A DNA stretch of 64,000 nucleotides from Macquaria australasica. Taxonomy: Eukaryota; Chordata; Actinopteri; Centrarchiformes; Percichthyidae. The notes below the pieces were generated by a model. The model did not search any database, was not told the DNA's origin, and was given only the letters and a program-made list of their open reading frames with translations. Below, piece after piece: positions 43,106 through 53,175 of this stretch (the first letter of the stretch is position 1; every line of letters begins with the position of its first letter). Both the position numbers and the translations under genes were made by a program. The stretch spans positions 1 to 64,000 of the forward strand of contig SEMN01000581.1 in assembly GCA_005408345.1 (NCBI GenBank), read 5' to 3'.

Positions 43106-46100
43106 CATTATCTCCTCTCATCCACAACAGAACAGAGGAATGGAAAGCTTTCTGGAGAATCCAATCCAGGTTACTTTCCAGGATGTTTACGTCAGCCAGC
43201 AAAGTCTGTCCGGGTTTGGCATGGATCTGGCGTTGCTCCGTAACGTTAGCTGATGAAGTAATTTGCAAATGGCAAGCTAGTCAATTTACCAGCCAGGTCA
43301 GCCCTGGGAGTCTGGATGAATTAGCTGACGTTATCCACTCAATCCAGTATTTTAGCTAGCTATTTTAGCAATTTGTTCGTGTTAGCAAGCAGGCTACCTG
43401 GACTTTGTGTTGGACTCTGTGGGTGCAAGTCGTTTGTTGATGTTAGCAGACTCCATTTCTAAGCTAACGTTAGCTAGTGTTGCACACTGTACTCGTGAGC
43501 ATGCCTAAACGTCACATCCTTTGTCCTTTACATAGAAATCAGTCCACAGGCTGTTATAGGCAACCGAGAAAGTCAGGAAAGGTCTCATTTTTTAAGTTAC
43601 CGTCTGTTCACACATTGACAATACAAAGCAATTAATACATGTAAATTGCTACATATAGTACCTTTAACTGTGCATTTGTTTTGAATAGTTAGATAAAGTT
43701 AAGTGACCTGACATGTTGTGTTGTTTTGGTAACATCTAAACTTCAGAAGTGTATAAACTTATATGAGGCTGAAGACAATGCTAATGAACTTGTGACTTTT
43801 GGATGAATTACCCCTTTAAAATGTTTGCCATTACATGAAACGCGCACACACACACACACGCACACAAATCTTGACTGCATGATTGTTTAATTGTTTTAAC
43901 ATGTAGTTGAAATTATTCAAAAGCTAGTAACGACATGCTGCATATTATAACCATTTAGTGTTTGTGTGTGTGTTCAAACATTTCTCACAAAACATACTGA
44001 ATGTTTTAATGGCTTTTGGTATGGGGTTGTAATGAAAAGTTTACTTCTCCCTCACAATCAATGACTTTCTCTCTTTTTCCCCTCCTATTTGTGTCTTCCT
44101 TCCGAAGGACTAGAGCATCTCTAATTGACATGCCTTATGCATGGTCAACTCTGTGGCACTGGTGAAACGCCCTCCTGTCATCGATTCCACCCAGAGAGGA
44201 CTCTGATCCAGGCAACAGCCCAGATAGTACACGGGTCAGTGATGGAGAGCAGGGGCAACACTTACGCCTCTGTCAAAGAGAGCCTCATATTGTGGAAGAA
44301 ACAAGCAAGCAGACAAGCAAGCATGAAAGCTTAGATGCAGACACACAGACGTTCACTTAGTGAACAACAGATGGTTATGACATTACACTGTGGCAGGCAG
44401 GGAGCTGTTCTGAAATGCTGAGTCCAGTTTACATTTCTTTGAGGAGATGCCATTAGGTTTTTCCTGGGGAAAAGACCCCTGGAAAGTTAGACAGACTGCA
44501 AGTTGTGTCCACACTGTATACTAATACTAATCATGTTTAGAGTTTGTAATACTATAAGTGAAGTGTTGATGGATGCTGTTGTCCCACAAAGAAATGGTAT
44601 ATACACAGTAATAAGTGAGAATAAGTGTAAAAACTGTCAACAGTGGTGTAACTGTGCTATCTCAGAAAAAAAAAAACAATTATTAACTAGCAAATCCTTT
44701 TTTCTAGCTACTTAATACTACATTGCTTGTTTTGTTGGTCACTAGAGTGCAGAACAAGCAAGCTGACAGGAAGTCTACATAGCTACCACTACATCACAGA
44801 CTTACTGCAAGAAGTTGTTGAAAACTATTGCCTACTTTGACATCCAGCAAGCACAAAGCACCACTTCGTATCCGTACGAACTCCATTTTGTTCAGAATGA
44901 GAGGCTAACAGTATCTCCTGTGTAAAAGAAAACCTGCTATAAGTGAAATTCCAATTCCAAGAAAGCCACACAAAGAGTGAAATGTTTAGGTTTTACTAGG
45001 GCTCTACCCGATTCAGAATGTTGTCAGTCAAATTGGATTTGGCTGTTCAATACGAATATTCAACTATTTGTTCCTTCTTTTTTTATATATATACTATCAA
45101 GCAACCCTTTATTGAACTGCCAGATTTCTGAACGGGGTTCAATAGGACATTCAGGGTTAGCCCTTCGAGCGAATGCATGCTAGCTACGGTAACGATGAAC
45201 TGGAAATGTGCAACAACATTTTTTACAGACACTAGATCTCAAACAAAAGCCAGAGACTATATCGTATTAAGTTGCTGTGAGCTGTAAATTCACCACTTCT
45301 AAGCAGAAGGCAGAAGATGACATTATCTTGGAGCCTGACCGGGCAAGGCCTCTCTTCTCACTCAGACTCACCCTGGGTTCGGGTCCGCAGCCGCCTGTAC
45401 CCATCGCAGACATCTTTACCGAGCAGATGGGATGACTTGACGTAGTGGAATGATTTTACCCCGGAGAGCAGCATGAAAGCAACTTCTCACAGAATGGTGT
45501 TCAGACAGGTGAGTACAACAACACACTCACTGATTGTTGCAACTTGCATGTAGCCTGGGAAAACCAAGACAGGTGCAATCTGATTTGTAATCTGGCCAAC
45601 GAGGATGCAAAAATGTGTCTAAGTGTAAAAGATTTACACTTAAAAAGTGTAAATCGCATCTGGATTTTATCTGGACTCAAGCTCCTGTATTAATGGGGCG
45701 TAGGTTTTCCAGTACAATTTTGTACACATTTGTATTACTACAATAGAAGTAGTCTTCCTGTCTTTGATTATTTCTTCATTATGTTTGCATGCGGTCATCA
45801 ATGTGAATGCATCATTTCTCAAAATCCTACATAACCATTTATGTTCATCAGAAGTAACAATAAAAAGAAACCACTATCTACTCCTATTTAACATTTAGTC
45901 TTTAGACTTTTATGACCATCTCACAAGAACAAAGATGGGTAAGGGTTAATACACTAAAACATACTGTTTCTGCTATCCATTGCATTCATTGAGTCGGGTT
46001 GTTGAGTGCCACAGCAATTCTTGGCCTCATGTTCCCTCACAAAAAAATGATTCCCATAAGTTCCATATAGTGAGGTACACAGATTTATAATTTGGGAAAA

Positions 46101-46848
46101 AGAGAGCACTGGTATAGGACTGGTACTCTGTATGGACAGATACCCTGAGCTTGAGGTATCGGAATCGATATCAACAGAGGGTCAGTGCGTCTTTCCTCAT
46201 CACCCTGCAGGTACAAAACCCACTGCAGAATAACACCCGTGACTTAATTTAAAAAATGCACTGGTGTCGACTTCCAAATTTGACTCACAAGGTCTGGTCT
46301 TGCACAGTCAATTTACTTTCATGTCAGTGAGTTCATCAGATTATTTTTCTGTAAATTACAAAAGTTTTTAGGCTTATATATCAAATCTACAATAACATAC
46401 AGGGAGTGATTGAGAGTGAAGGTTCCATCATTATGCTGTGAAATCTAGTTTCTTTTGACATTTCCAACTGTGCCGACTGAAAGTCAGTTGAAAGTGAATT
46501 AAGACTAGGTGAGGTGGAAATAAAGAGTTTTCAGCTGACATCAGAAATAGGTGTCCCGCGGTCTCACAATATGATAAGAAGATGACAGAATGACCTGCTC
46601 TGCATCTACGAAAAGATACGAAATGGATTTTACCTTTCAGATTTTCATTTTCATTTTTACCCACCTGACTGTATTCATTTTAGTGCTGCAGACACTCAAA
46701 GGTAATAGTCTCACTATCTCGCTCTCCTCCAAAGTCAAAGTCCGTGCACATTATTAACAAGTGAGTGTGCTTGGTGTTTGTGATGAAAAAGAAGAGCAGC
46801 ATGCAGTGCTGGCAGGCGAAGACCAGATCTTTTACCAGCTCTGTCTAT
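43106..46848. other. Non-coding; scattered repeats, no gene
   Basis: A (CA)n run lies at about 43,846-43,867. A splice-acceptor-like tract ending CCGAAG near 44,107 precedes a 69-codon ORF (44,125-44,334) with no domain. At 44,995-45,515 the sequence resembles a dispersed element; its right part ends in an ATG followed by a consensus splice donor (AGACAGGTGAGTAC at about 45,504-45,517). None is a supported gene. Confidence 0.4.
45621..45653. other. Triple alternating palindrome
   Basis: AAGTGTAAA (45621-45629), its complement TTTACACTT (45633-45641) and AAGTGTAAA again (45645-45653) are separated by 3 bp each, so the middle arm can pair with either neighbour. Confidence 0.85.
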
Positions 46849-46872
46849 GTGTGTGTGTGTGTGTGTGTGTGT
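46849..46872. repeat. (GT)n microsatellite
   Basis: About 12 GT units. Confidence 0.95.
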
Positions 46873-47434
46873 AAGAATGTGGAGAAGGCAAGAAAAAGAA
46901 AAACAGATAGAGAGAGAGACGCTGTGTATGTGAAATCAGTTGTAACGAAGAAGGCTGCACAGGACAGCACCATCGGGCCCCTTTGACAAGCTCACACTGT
47001 GGCAGCAGTGAGGGGACAAAGTAGCACCCTCCACACTACATGGCGTAAAATTTACAAAGTGTTATACTGCTGTCTCGTTCCCCGGGGTGCTTGTTCTCTA
47101 TGGTGGTGTTATTTGCACAGGGACAATCTGAAAAATAAAGTTTGTCCAAAAGACACAAAGTGCAAGTTGTGAAACCAAATGAATCTCAGTGTTGTTGTTG
47201 CTAGGCAAGGCTTATAAATAATTAGACACTCTGTTTTTTAGCCGAAAGTGGATCTGCATTATTTGCTACTGATTAGTCTATTTCACTATAGAGTTGCCCT
47301 TTCAAATCCAAATAAATGTTTGGTTTTGGTTCAGTCACTGGTGGAAAATCACTTCAGTGCCACAGAAATAATGTGTCCACAGAAATGATAGCTGAACCTC
47401 TGAATCACCTCCACCCACAATGCCCAGACATTTA
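46873..47434. other. Non-coding, unassigned
   Basis: No gene or repeat boundary recognised. Confidence 0.5.
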
Positions 47435-47796
47435 GTTTACATCTAACACTGCATCTAACAAAACCTAAAGCATCACTGCATGGCGTTCACCATCTGATGA
47501 GCAGATTTCCAGCACATTGCACAGCCTCAAGACCCTCACTGAGCCAACACTGAGGTCTGATTGAAATGAAGGAAGAGGAATGAATCAGTGTCCAGGCTTT
47601 CCATGCCTATGTAAAAATCCTGGGAGGTGACCTGGGAATTCTCCAGGAAAAGACACAAGACTATTTAGAAGAACCCCAGTGGTTGTCTCTATATAGTATG
47701 CAGTTGTCTGTTCAGCTGGTGCAAGAAGTCTCACTGTGTTCTTCAACTCATTTATCTTTTCCTCTGATCACAAACACAGAGGAAACTAAAGATCTC

Positions 47797-47869
47797 GGGA
47801 GAATGCTGGCATCAATCCTGCTACCTCTCGCATGCTAAGCGAGTGCTCTACCATTTGAGCCAATTCTCC
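47797..47869 (-). tRNA. tRNA-Ala(AGC), inverted cassette
   Basis: A 73-nt tRNA-Ala whose acceptor GGAGAAT/ATTCTCC is perfectly paired (the usual G-U removed). Anticodon arm CTCGC-TTAGCAT-GCGAG is intact; D arm reads TTGGCTC. The T stem GCAGG/CCAGC has one A-A mismatch. The discriminator is C instead of A, unusual for tRNA-Ala. Gene or early pseudogene. Confidence 0.65.
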
Positions 47870-47994
47870 TGTGGAATGAACTCATCCCCTCCCTTTCCGC
47901 TCCATGCCACGCCTTACCAGACTTTCCAGGCCAACGTAAACATTCTGTAAGGTGACCTGGATTGGACTTTTACTATAAATCGCAAACAGCAACA

Positions 47995-48076
47995 GATGAG
48001 GTGGCCGAGTGGTTAAGGCGATGGACTGCTAATCTATTGTGCTCTGCACGCGTGGGTTCGAATCCCATCCTCGTCG
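47995..48076 (+). tRNA. tRNA-Ser(GCT), inverted cassette
   Basis: An 82-nt tRNA-Ser with consensus D arm, anticodon loop CTGCTAA, long variable arm and a perfect T arm GTGGG-TTCGAAT-CCCAT with consensus B box. The acceptor GATGAGG/CCTCGTC has one G-U and the anticodon stem one G-U. Best tRNA-Ser gene candidate in the window. Divergent from the tRNA-Ala 125 bp to the left. No TTTT lies close downstream (ggtttcctttagtc). Confidence 0.9.
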
Positions 48077-48293
48077 CAGGCAGGTTTCCTTTAGTCAGCT
48101 ATGTTTACATGTCAACAATTTAACTGGCTCCATTGTATCAACCCTCTTTGGAACAATAAGATCTGTTTCTCCCACAGAAATGTTCTTGTCCTCGCTGATG
48201 CGCTGAGACTTAACAAATGTCTTGCAGTCCTTAAGTCTTCACACATTTCGTTTAACAAAACGTCTGAACTGGATACTGCAATAGGAACTCATA

Positions 48294-48366
48294 GGGGAGT
48301 TAGTTTACATGATAAAGCGCTCTCTTAGCATGTGAAATGTACTGGGATTGATGTCCGAATTCTCCA
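48294..48366 (+). pseudogene. tRNA-Ala(AGC) pseudogene
   Basis: A 73-nt relic: GGGGAGTTAGTTTACATGAT, anticodon loop TTAGCAT retained, but the anticodon stem (CTCTC/GTGAA) and T stem (ACTGG/GTCCG) do not pair. Confidence 0.8.
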
Positions 48367-48779
48367 GAAGACTTTCCTTTCCTCTGTTCTGTTGTGGAAG
48401 AGAGGAGATAACGTGTGAAGAACACTTAGATTCTGCTACCTCTCACAGGCAGTAATTCACTACATCTAACAAAACCTAAAGCATCACTGTGTCCCACAGA
48501 AATGTTCTCATGATCCACTGCCACATCTTGCCATCACCAGTGAAGCGTGGCGCCGCAATATCATAAACTTCACTCACCTTTACTCAAAGATAATAAGAAC
48601 CACTCAGTCTGCGCAGCAAATCGCCATTATTGATTTCTCTCAGCATACAGGTCCCTAGCTGAAAGTACGCTGCAGACATCCAATACCTAATTAATACTTA
48701 AAACTGCACTAATCATCATTTTTATATTGCAAATGGATCAAATTACTTTTTGTAATGAGAAATCCACAGAAAATTATCG

Positions 48780-49085
48780 CCCAGTTACAGACCATTTAAC
48801 GTCTTTCAGCTCATTCTTTTGGTTTTAAGTCCCTCAACTTTACTGTTTTGGTTCACACTCGGGCTCTCATCAACCCTGTTTCCAGCTGCAGCAGGCAGCT
48901 GTTTCAGCAAAATTGGTCTAAAACACCAAACAACAGTGCAGATAGGATCTCTATCTGCTGGATGCTTAAATAGGCAACAGTTTGCTAGCAGGTTTGCCAT
49001 ATGAACAATAAGTCAGTGTAGTGTACAGCTTGTTCTGTTGCGCCCAAGTGGCCAAAAACAAACAATTAATGCAGGTTTAACATTC
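48780..49085. repeat. Dispersed fish repeat, copy C
   Basis: Partial copy of the 36.44 and 37.89 kb family: 'tttactgttttggttcaca', 'gtttccagctgcagcaggcagctgtttcag', then a jump to 'tgctggatgcttaaataggcaacag' and 'aattaatgcaggtttaac'. The middle of the family is deleted. Confidence 0.75.
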
Positions 49086-49896
49086 GGTTATGATATTGAT
49101 GATCTTTTTCATCAAATGTCAATATTTAGAGCATGGTTAGACCTGGTCCCTAGCTAAAGGTAAGCCTACACTGCAACGTCATGCCTGATTGTTCTTAAAT
49201 GGAAAAGGTTGGTCCTGGATGTTACAAGGCTTTCCTGATGAGAGGGAGAGAGCAAGTTGCTACTAAACAGCTTTTATTCTAATGCAATGCGTTGGTGATC
49301 GATGCATAGATGAATGTGATGAACCGGGTTGTCCATACAGTAGGAATAAACTGCATTCCTTCATCAACTTCCCTCATTTGCCCAGTAGCTCTAATGGTAT
49401 GTACTAGTCACACCTCTTTCTTCTCTTCACTCTCCCTTTCAGCTGGGTGATAAAAAGACTCCCCTACTTCTAAAATCCTCCACCATGTGCTGCTGTTTGC
49501 CGGAGCATCAACACACACTGTGTCTGAGCTGTAAAATATCACACAACACATTCTCTGTTGTCTGTATTAGCCTTTTGTCGGTGATGGAGGATCCTTGACA
49601 ATGCCTCTGTCTAGACTTGAGGCTGAAGGAGATAGAAGAGCTCTCTGACTGTCCTGTAGTCAAGATTCCAGACTAAAGATGATTAAGCATACTTCAGGCT
49701 GTCACTCTTAACATTAAAGATGATTAAAGGTCCTTCTGGTTGTCACTGTACAATAAAGGTGATTGAAAGAACTGTTCCTCACTCTAGACTTAATGGTCTG
49801 AGAAAGTAAAACATGTAATGTCTGTAATGATGAGTGGATTTAAGTATTTAAGACTCAGCTGGCTTTCTTTGTTGTCTAAACATCAGAATCTAAATA
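49086..49896. other. Non-coding, unassigned
   Basis: Short near-repeats (gactaaagatgattaag, cattaaagatgattaaagg, caataaaggtgattgaaag) lie about 50 bp apart at 49,670-49,770. No gene recognised. Confidence 0.5.
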
Positions 49897-50012
49897 GACC
49901 CTTTTAGTGCCGACGTCATGATTACGTCACAGCGGTAGCAGGAGGCAAAACAAACAAAAAACTGGAGGCAAACACGAATCACATCAGAGTAGGCCCTATA
50001 ACCTACTGAAAA

Positions 50013-50195
50013 ATGTCATCTTGCTGTGTTGTTGGGTGCTAGAATCGAAGGAGTATGGGCTCCAAATTGAAATTTTACCGTATACCAGCTGCGACTGCCA
50101 GTCAAAAAAAAAATCGAACTACAACTAACTTTATGGTTAAACGCAATGACTAAGTCATCATCAAAAATGCTCGTGTTTGTAGCACACACTTCCCT
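50013..50195 (+). pseudogene. THAP zinc-finger domain, broken
   Basis: From the ATG at 50013 the frame reads M-S-S-C-C-V-V-G-C, an in-frame TAG, then N-R-R-S-M-G-S-K-L-K-F-Y-R-I-P. This is the N-terminal half of a THAP domain, a C2CH zinc-binding DNA-binding module. After an A-run at about 50,104-50,113 the pattern continues in another frame with L-W-L-N-A-M and then A-R-V-C-S-T-H-F, supplying the final Cys-His pair. All zinc ligands and the conserved Trp are recognisable. One nonsense codon and one frameshift make it a pseudogene. THAP domains occur in host regulators and at the N-terminus of several transposases; the setting favours a transposon. Confidence 0.85.
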
Positions 50196-50269
50196 CTCCC
50201 TTTCTACAATTGCCACTGCAACTATGGCAACTGTAGAAAGGACGAAACTTCAACAGTGAGAAGGCGCAT

Positions 50270-50300
50270 GTGTGTTGTGTGTTGTGTGTGTGTGTGTGTT
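50270..50300. repeat. (GT)n microsatellite
   Basis: Imperfect GT/GTT run at the downstream edge of the minus-strand exon; it supplies the Thr-His tail of the shadow ORF. Confidence 0.9.
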
Positions 50301-50305
50301 TCTAG

Positions 50306-50473
50306 CCATTCCACCATAGGCAATCCTGTCAGATCATCCATCCATTGGGTGAGCATGTATGGGTTGGCCAATCTGGTCCTATTGGTCACTGTTAACTTTT
50401 TCAAGTAACACTCGCGGTCCCGCAGAGTGAGTGACCGTACATAGTCAGAGCAACTCGTATTTTCTTCAGCCAT
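50306..50473 (-). pseudogene. N-terminal exon like YqaJ-associated transposon proteins
   Basis: From the ATG at 50473 about 56 codons read M-A-E-E-N-T-S-C-S-D-Y-V-R-S-L-T-L-R-D-R, then E-C-Y-L-K-K-L-T, and end near P-M-V-E-W before a GT microsatellite. The motif S-L-T-L-x-D-R-x-C-Y-L-x-K-L-T and the following P-Y...W-x-D-D-x-x-x-x-P are, from memory, the start of fish proteins that end in a SWIM zinc finger and a YqaJ-type exonuclease. No nuclease part is present here. Assignment rests on recall of the family and needs a search. Confidence 0.5.
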
Positions 50474-50558
50474 TGTTAAAAAACAAGCCAACATAACTTG
50501 CAAGCTAGCGTTAGCTCACAATAAAACATCATAATGATTACTAACAGAAAAGGGGTAG

Positions 50559-51382
50559 GCGGTTGGGTTTTTCTGGGTACTGATGAACTAGCTCCCAACT
50601 GGAAGTAAATTAGTTTTTTACCCCAGAACATGCCCCAGTGAAAAGTGCTTCATAACGGCTTGGAAAGCAGAGTTTCTTGCCAAGGTTTTAAGTTGCCAAT
50701 ATGTCACATTGTGTCATAATGTGGTTGTAAATGTAGAGTGCTTATGATTATAATTTGGCAGCCTTGGTAATATCCATAGATTGTTGGCAAGGGATCTGTA
50801 GGCAAAAGAAAAAGAAATGGCTGACAAGTCCCTGCTCGGTTGTTGCACATCGTGGGTGACATTTTTGCTCTGTTCTTGTGAAATAGTGGATACTGTCAGA
50901 TCTTCAGGCCTCATCTTCAAAGGTCACAAGCCAAAAAGGTGGAGAACGGCCGATACAATGAATGTAGCAGTGTCAAGCTGCTCATACAGTCCACAGCAGC
51001 TGTCAAGCCAGCAACAGAAATCCTAGGTGAGTAATCAACATACTAGCTCAGACCTAACTTGTATGCACTCAAGAAAGCAGAAAATACAAGAAAGCATAGG
51101 TTGAATATAATGTAGCTATTTTTTTTTGTCTGCCATTCTTCTTTATATGTCACTCTTTATATGTATATATTACTTTCAAGTAACATTTCATTGTGTTACG
51201 TTATGATACATTAAGTTACATTACGGCCATTAATGTAATTGAGCAGTTCATATGTAACAACATGTTACATGCACCAAACTGTAACAACACAATAACCGCA
51301 TGAACATCTTTAAGACGGTGTGTTTAAGACAGTGAGAGGGGGAGGGACGCATTAAAGGATAGATTTACTTTGTTTTTCTAAC
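50559..51382. other. Non-coding, unassigned
   Basis: A 69-codon ORF from the ATG at 50,817 has no recognisable domain. AT-rich 'gttacattaa'-type repeats lie at about 51,190-51,260. Confidence 0.45.
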
Positions 51383-51408
51383 ATATATATATATATATAT
51401 ATATATAT
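51383..51408. repeat. (AT)n microsatellite
   Basis: About 13 AT units. Confidence 0.95.
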
Positions 51409-51520
51409 TAGCAGTTTAGAGGTGTTGGTGTCACCTCTAATCAGCAGAGAAAACACTAACTATCGAGACAGCATTTCACCAGGGGAACAGCTGATATAAC
51501 GCTGTGTTTCTTGGCGACAG

Positions 51521-52825
51521 GTGAGCTACAACCCATAGATAAAAGAAGTTACATGACTGTTTTACAAGAGAAAAGAGGGCAGATTCAAAAAGAAGTTCAG
51601 GCTCTGCAAAGAGACATTCAGGAGCTTAACGTATTTGAGCACAATTGTCATAAAACAAACCAGGAAAATGAGTCTATTAACCAACAAAATCAAGCTCTGA
51701 AACAGGAAGTTCAAGAGCTGAACAAAGAATTGGGTAACAGACAAGAGGCCCTGAGACAAAAGAATGAGGACCTGCAACATTTGGTTCAGGATGCCAACAA
51801 AGTTATGCAAGAACTAAAGGTTTTTGAGCACAACAATTGCACAATGATGCAGAAGAATAAGTCTATAAGCAAACAAAAGGTCCTGGAACAAGAACTTGGT
51901 CAAGAAAAGCTTGCATGATGGAGAAGAGGCCATGAGACAAAAGAATGAGGCACTACAAGAACAAGCTCAGGAGCTCAAAAATGTTCTGAAAGATCTCAAA
52001 GGCTTTGAACGCAACTATAATGTAATGATCCAAAAAAGCACGCCCGTGAGAGAGCAAAACAAGGCCCTGGAACAAGAAGTCCAGGAGCTTACCAAAAAGT
52101 TGTGTGATGGACAAGAGGCCATGAGGCTTAATGGTGAGGCTCTGCAACAAGAAGTGCAGGAGCTCAAAAATATTCAGCAAGAACTCACAGACTTTGAGTA
52201 CAACAATTCAATTTCAATTCAATTCAGTTTTATTTATATAGCACCATATCATAACAAAGTTATCTCAGGGCACTTTATAATGTGATGAAGCAAGAAAATG
52301 AGTCAATGCACCAACAAAATGACGCCCTGGCAAGAGAACTTGAGGATGTCAACAGTTTTTTGAAAGACGAGAGGTCACGAGGCAAAAAGATGTGGCTCTA
52401 CAACAAGAAATGCAGGAGCTCAAAAATATTCAGCAAGAACTCAAAGTCTTTCAATGCAACTATAATGCAATGGCGCAAGAGAATGAGTCTTTAAGCTAGC
52501 AAAACAAGGCCCTGCAACAACAAGTTCAGGACACCAAGAAGATGCTCAGACTGGAAAAAGGCTTGTGTGCAGGAGAGCAGCTCAAAACTTGTCAGAGGGA
52601 GGAAGCGCTTTCGTAAAATTGCAGATGCTCCACAGTCAGCTGGAGTTAAAGATGAAGGAAAATGAGGACCTCCAGAGAGAAGTCTTGTCCCTTAAAGAGA
52701 GTCCTGAGGATCAGGCCTTTAAACTCAAGGCTGTGGCTGACCAGTTCACTGCAGAGCATGTGGACAAAACCGCTGTGGGCCAGCAGAAATCGACGGCACA
52801 TTGGTTTCCTAGCTGGTTTTCATAA
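51521..52825 (+). pseudogene. Decayed coiled-coil gene of ~63-residue repeats
   Basis: Coding-like sequence opens after a splice-acceptor-like TTTCTTGGCGACAG; the first ATG in frame is at 51553. It is rich in Q, E, K, L and N and forms a heptad-type coiled coil. A unit marked by F-E-x-N, then N-E-S-I-N-Q-Q-N-x-A-L, then Q-E-V-Q-E-L recurs at 51634, 51823, 52004, 52193 and about 52449. The spacings are 189, 181, 189 and 256 bp, i.e. 63 codons when undamaged. The 181-bp unit carries a frameshift near 51,890; the 256-bp one contains a ~70-bp repeat insertion. Further stops and shifts occur near 52,380 and 52,497. A last open segment (52,620-52,825) reads L-Q-M-L-H-S-Q-L-E-L-K and ends F-P-S-W-F-S-stop. 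I do not recognise the protein family; a structural or scaffold role can only be guessed. Confidence 0.65.
52207..52281 (+). repeat. Short dispersed-repeat insertion in the coiled-coil gene
   Basis: 'aattcaattcagttttatttatatagcacc' through 'ttatctcagggcactttata' is a segment I know as a very common fish repeat. It interrupts the fourth 63-codon unit between F-E-x-N-N and M-M-K-Q-E-N-E-S, lengthening that unit by 67 bp. Confidence 0.75.
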
Positions 52826-53009
52826 CTGGTCCATCACTGCCTTTGTAACACACAGGGCCCTCAGACCATGATGCTCTGCTTTTCAAAATTTGGCCTCCTT
52901 TATAGTCCCACTGTGGATTGATTTCATGAACCTTCTCAGTTTCAGACTCACTATTACTATTATTGTGCCTATTAATGTTGATTACTTTTGCTTTGTAAAA
53001 CAGTTCCTT

Positions 53010-53175
53010 TTGCACACCCAGTCACCCCAGGAGGGGGGGTCTCTCTTTGAATGGTCTCTCCCAAGGTGTCTTCCATTTTATTTATATGCTAAGGTTTATG
53101 GGAGTTTTTCCTGGCCTTCTTAGAGAGCTTGGCCTGGGTCGGGAGCTGTTGCTGGGGAGGGCCTGTAAGACCTAT
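53010..53175 (+). repeat. Probable dispersed repeat fragment
   Basis: 'gggggggtctctctttgaatggtctctcccaagg', 'gtttatgggagtttttcctgg' and 'ttggcctgggtcgggagctg' follow the order of a common fish repeat. It lies directly after the coiled-coil relic. Confidence 0.5.

Larger units (their letters stand above)
38580..43110. repeat. Main Ser/Ala tRNA cassette cluster
   Basis: Several cassettes share this order: 'gttatattgttgacatgtaaacatggcag', minus-strand tRNA-Ser, 'ttgcttgtgttttacagtaaaagtccgatccaggtcacc', 'ggatgtttacataggcctggaaagtctggaaagg', plus-strand tRNA-Ala, 'actttagttttct', then an 'aaagtggccatctttgccttgttc' block. Copies differ in how much of the unit survives and which transposons have landed in them. 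Seven tRNA-Ala-related and three tRNA-Ser-related sequences occur here. Confidence 0.85.
47435..48500 (-). repeat. Inverted Ser/Ala tRNA cassette
   Basis: Read on the minus strand it reproduces the 41.08-41.76 kb cassette in the same order: tRNA-Ser, 'ggatgtttac... ggcctggaaagtctgg', tRNA-Ala, 'actatatggggacaaccactgggg'-like block, 'aggtcacctcccaggatttttacatagg', 'gtgttggctcagtgagggtcttgagg', 'gatgctttaggttttgttagatgcagtg'. It thus forms an inverted duplicate about 6 kb from its relatives. Confidence 0.88.
49897..50558. mobile_element. Candidate THAP/YqaJ-type transposon deletion derivative
   Basis: A ~660-bp block holds the first coding exon of a THAP protein near its left end, pointing right. 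The first exon of a second protein of a type I associate with YqaJ-nuclease genes lies near its right end, pointing left. GACCCTTTTAGTGCC on the left resembles, inverted, the right-hand CTAACAGAAAAGGGGTA, a possible degraded terminal repeat. This fits a transposon with two convergent genes that lost its centre. Termini and superfamily (ISL2EU/IS4EU-like is my guess) are unproven. Confidence 0.45.

Noticed and set aside
44125..44334. 69-codon ORF after an acceptor-like tract
   Set aside because: No donor site, domain or conserved pattern visible; kept only as a note in the regional entry.
49380..49400. 'cccagtagctctaatggtat' as a tRNA A-box
   Set aside because: No partner stems or B-box follow within tRNA distance.
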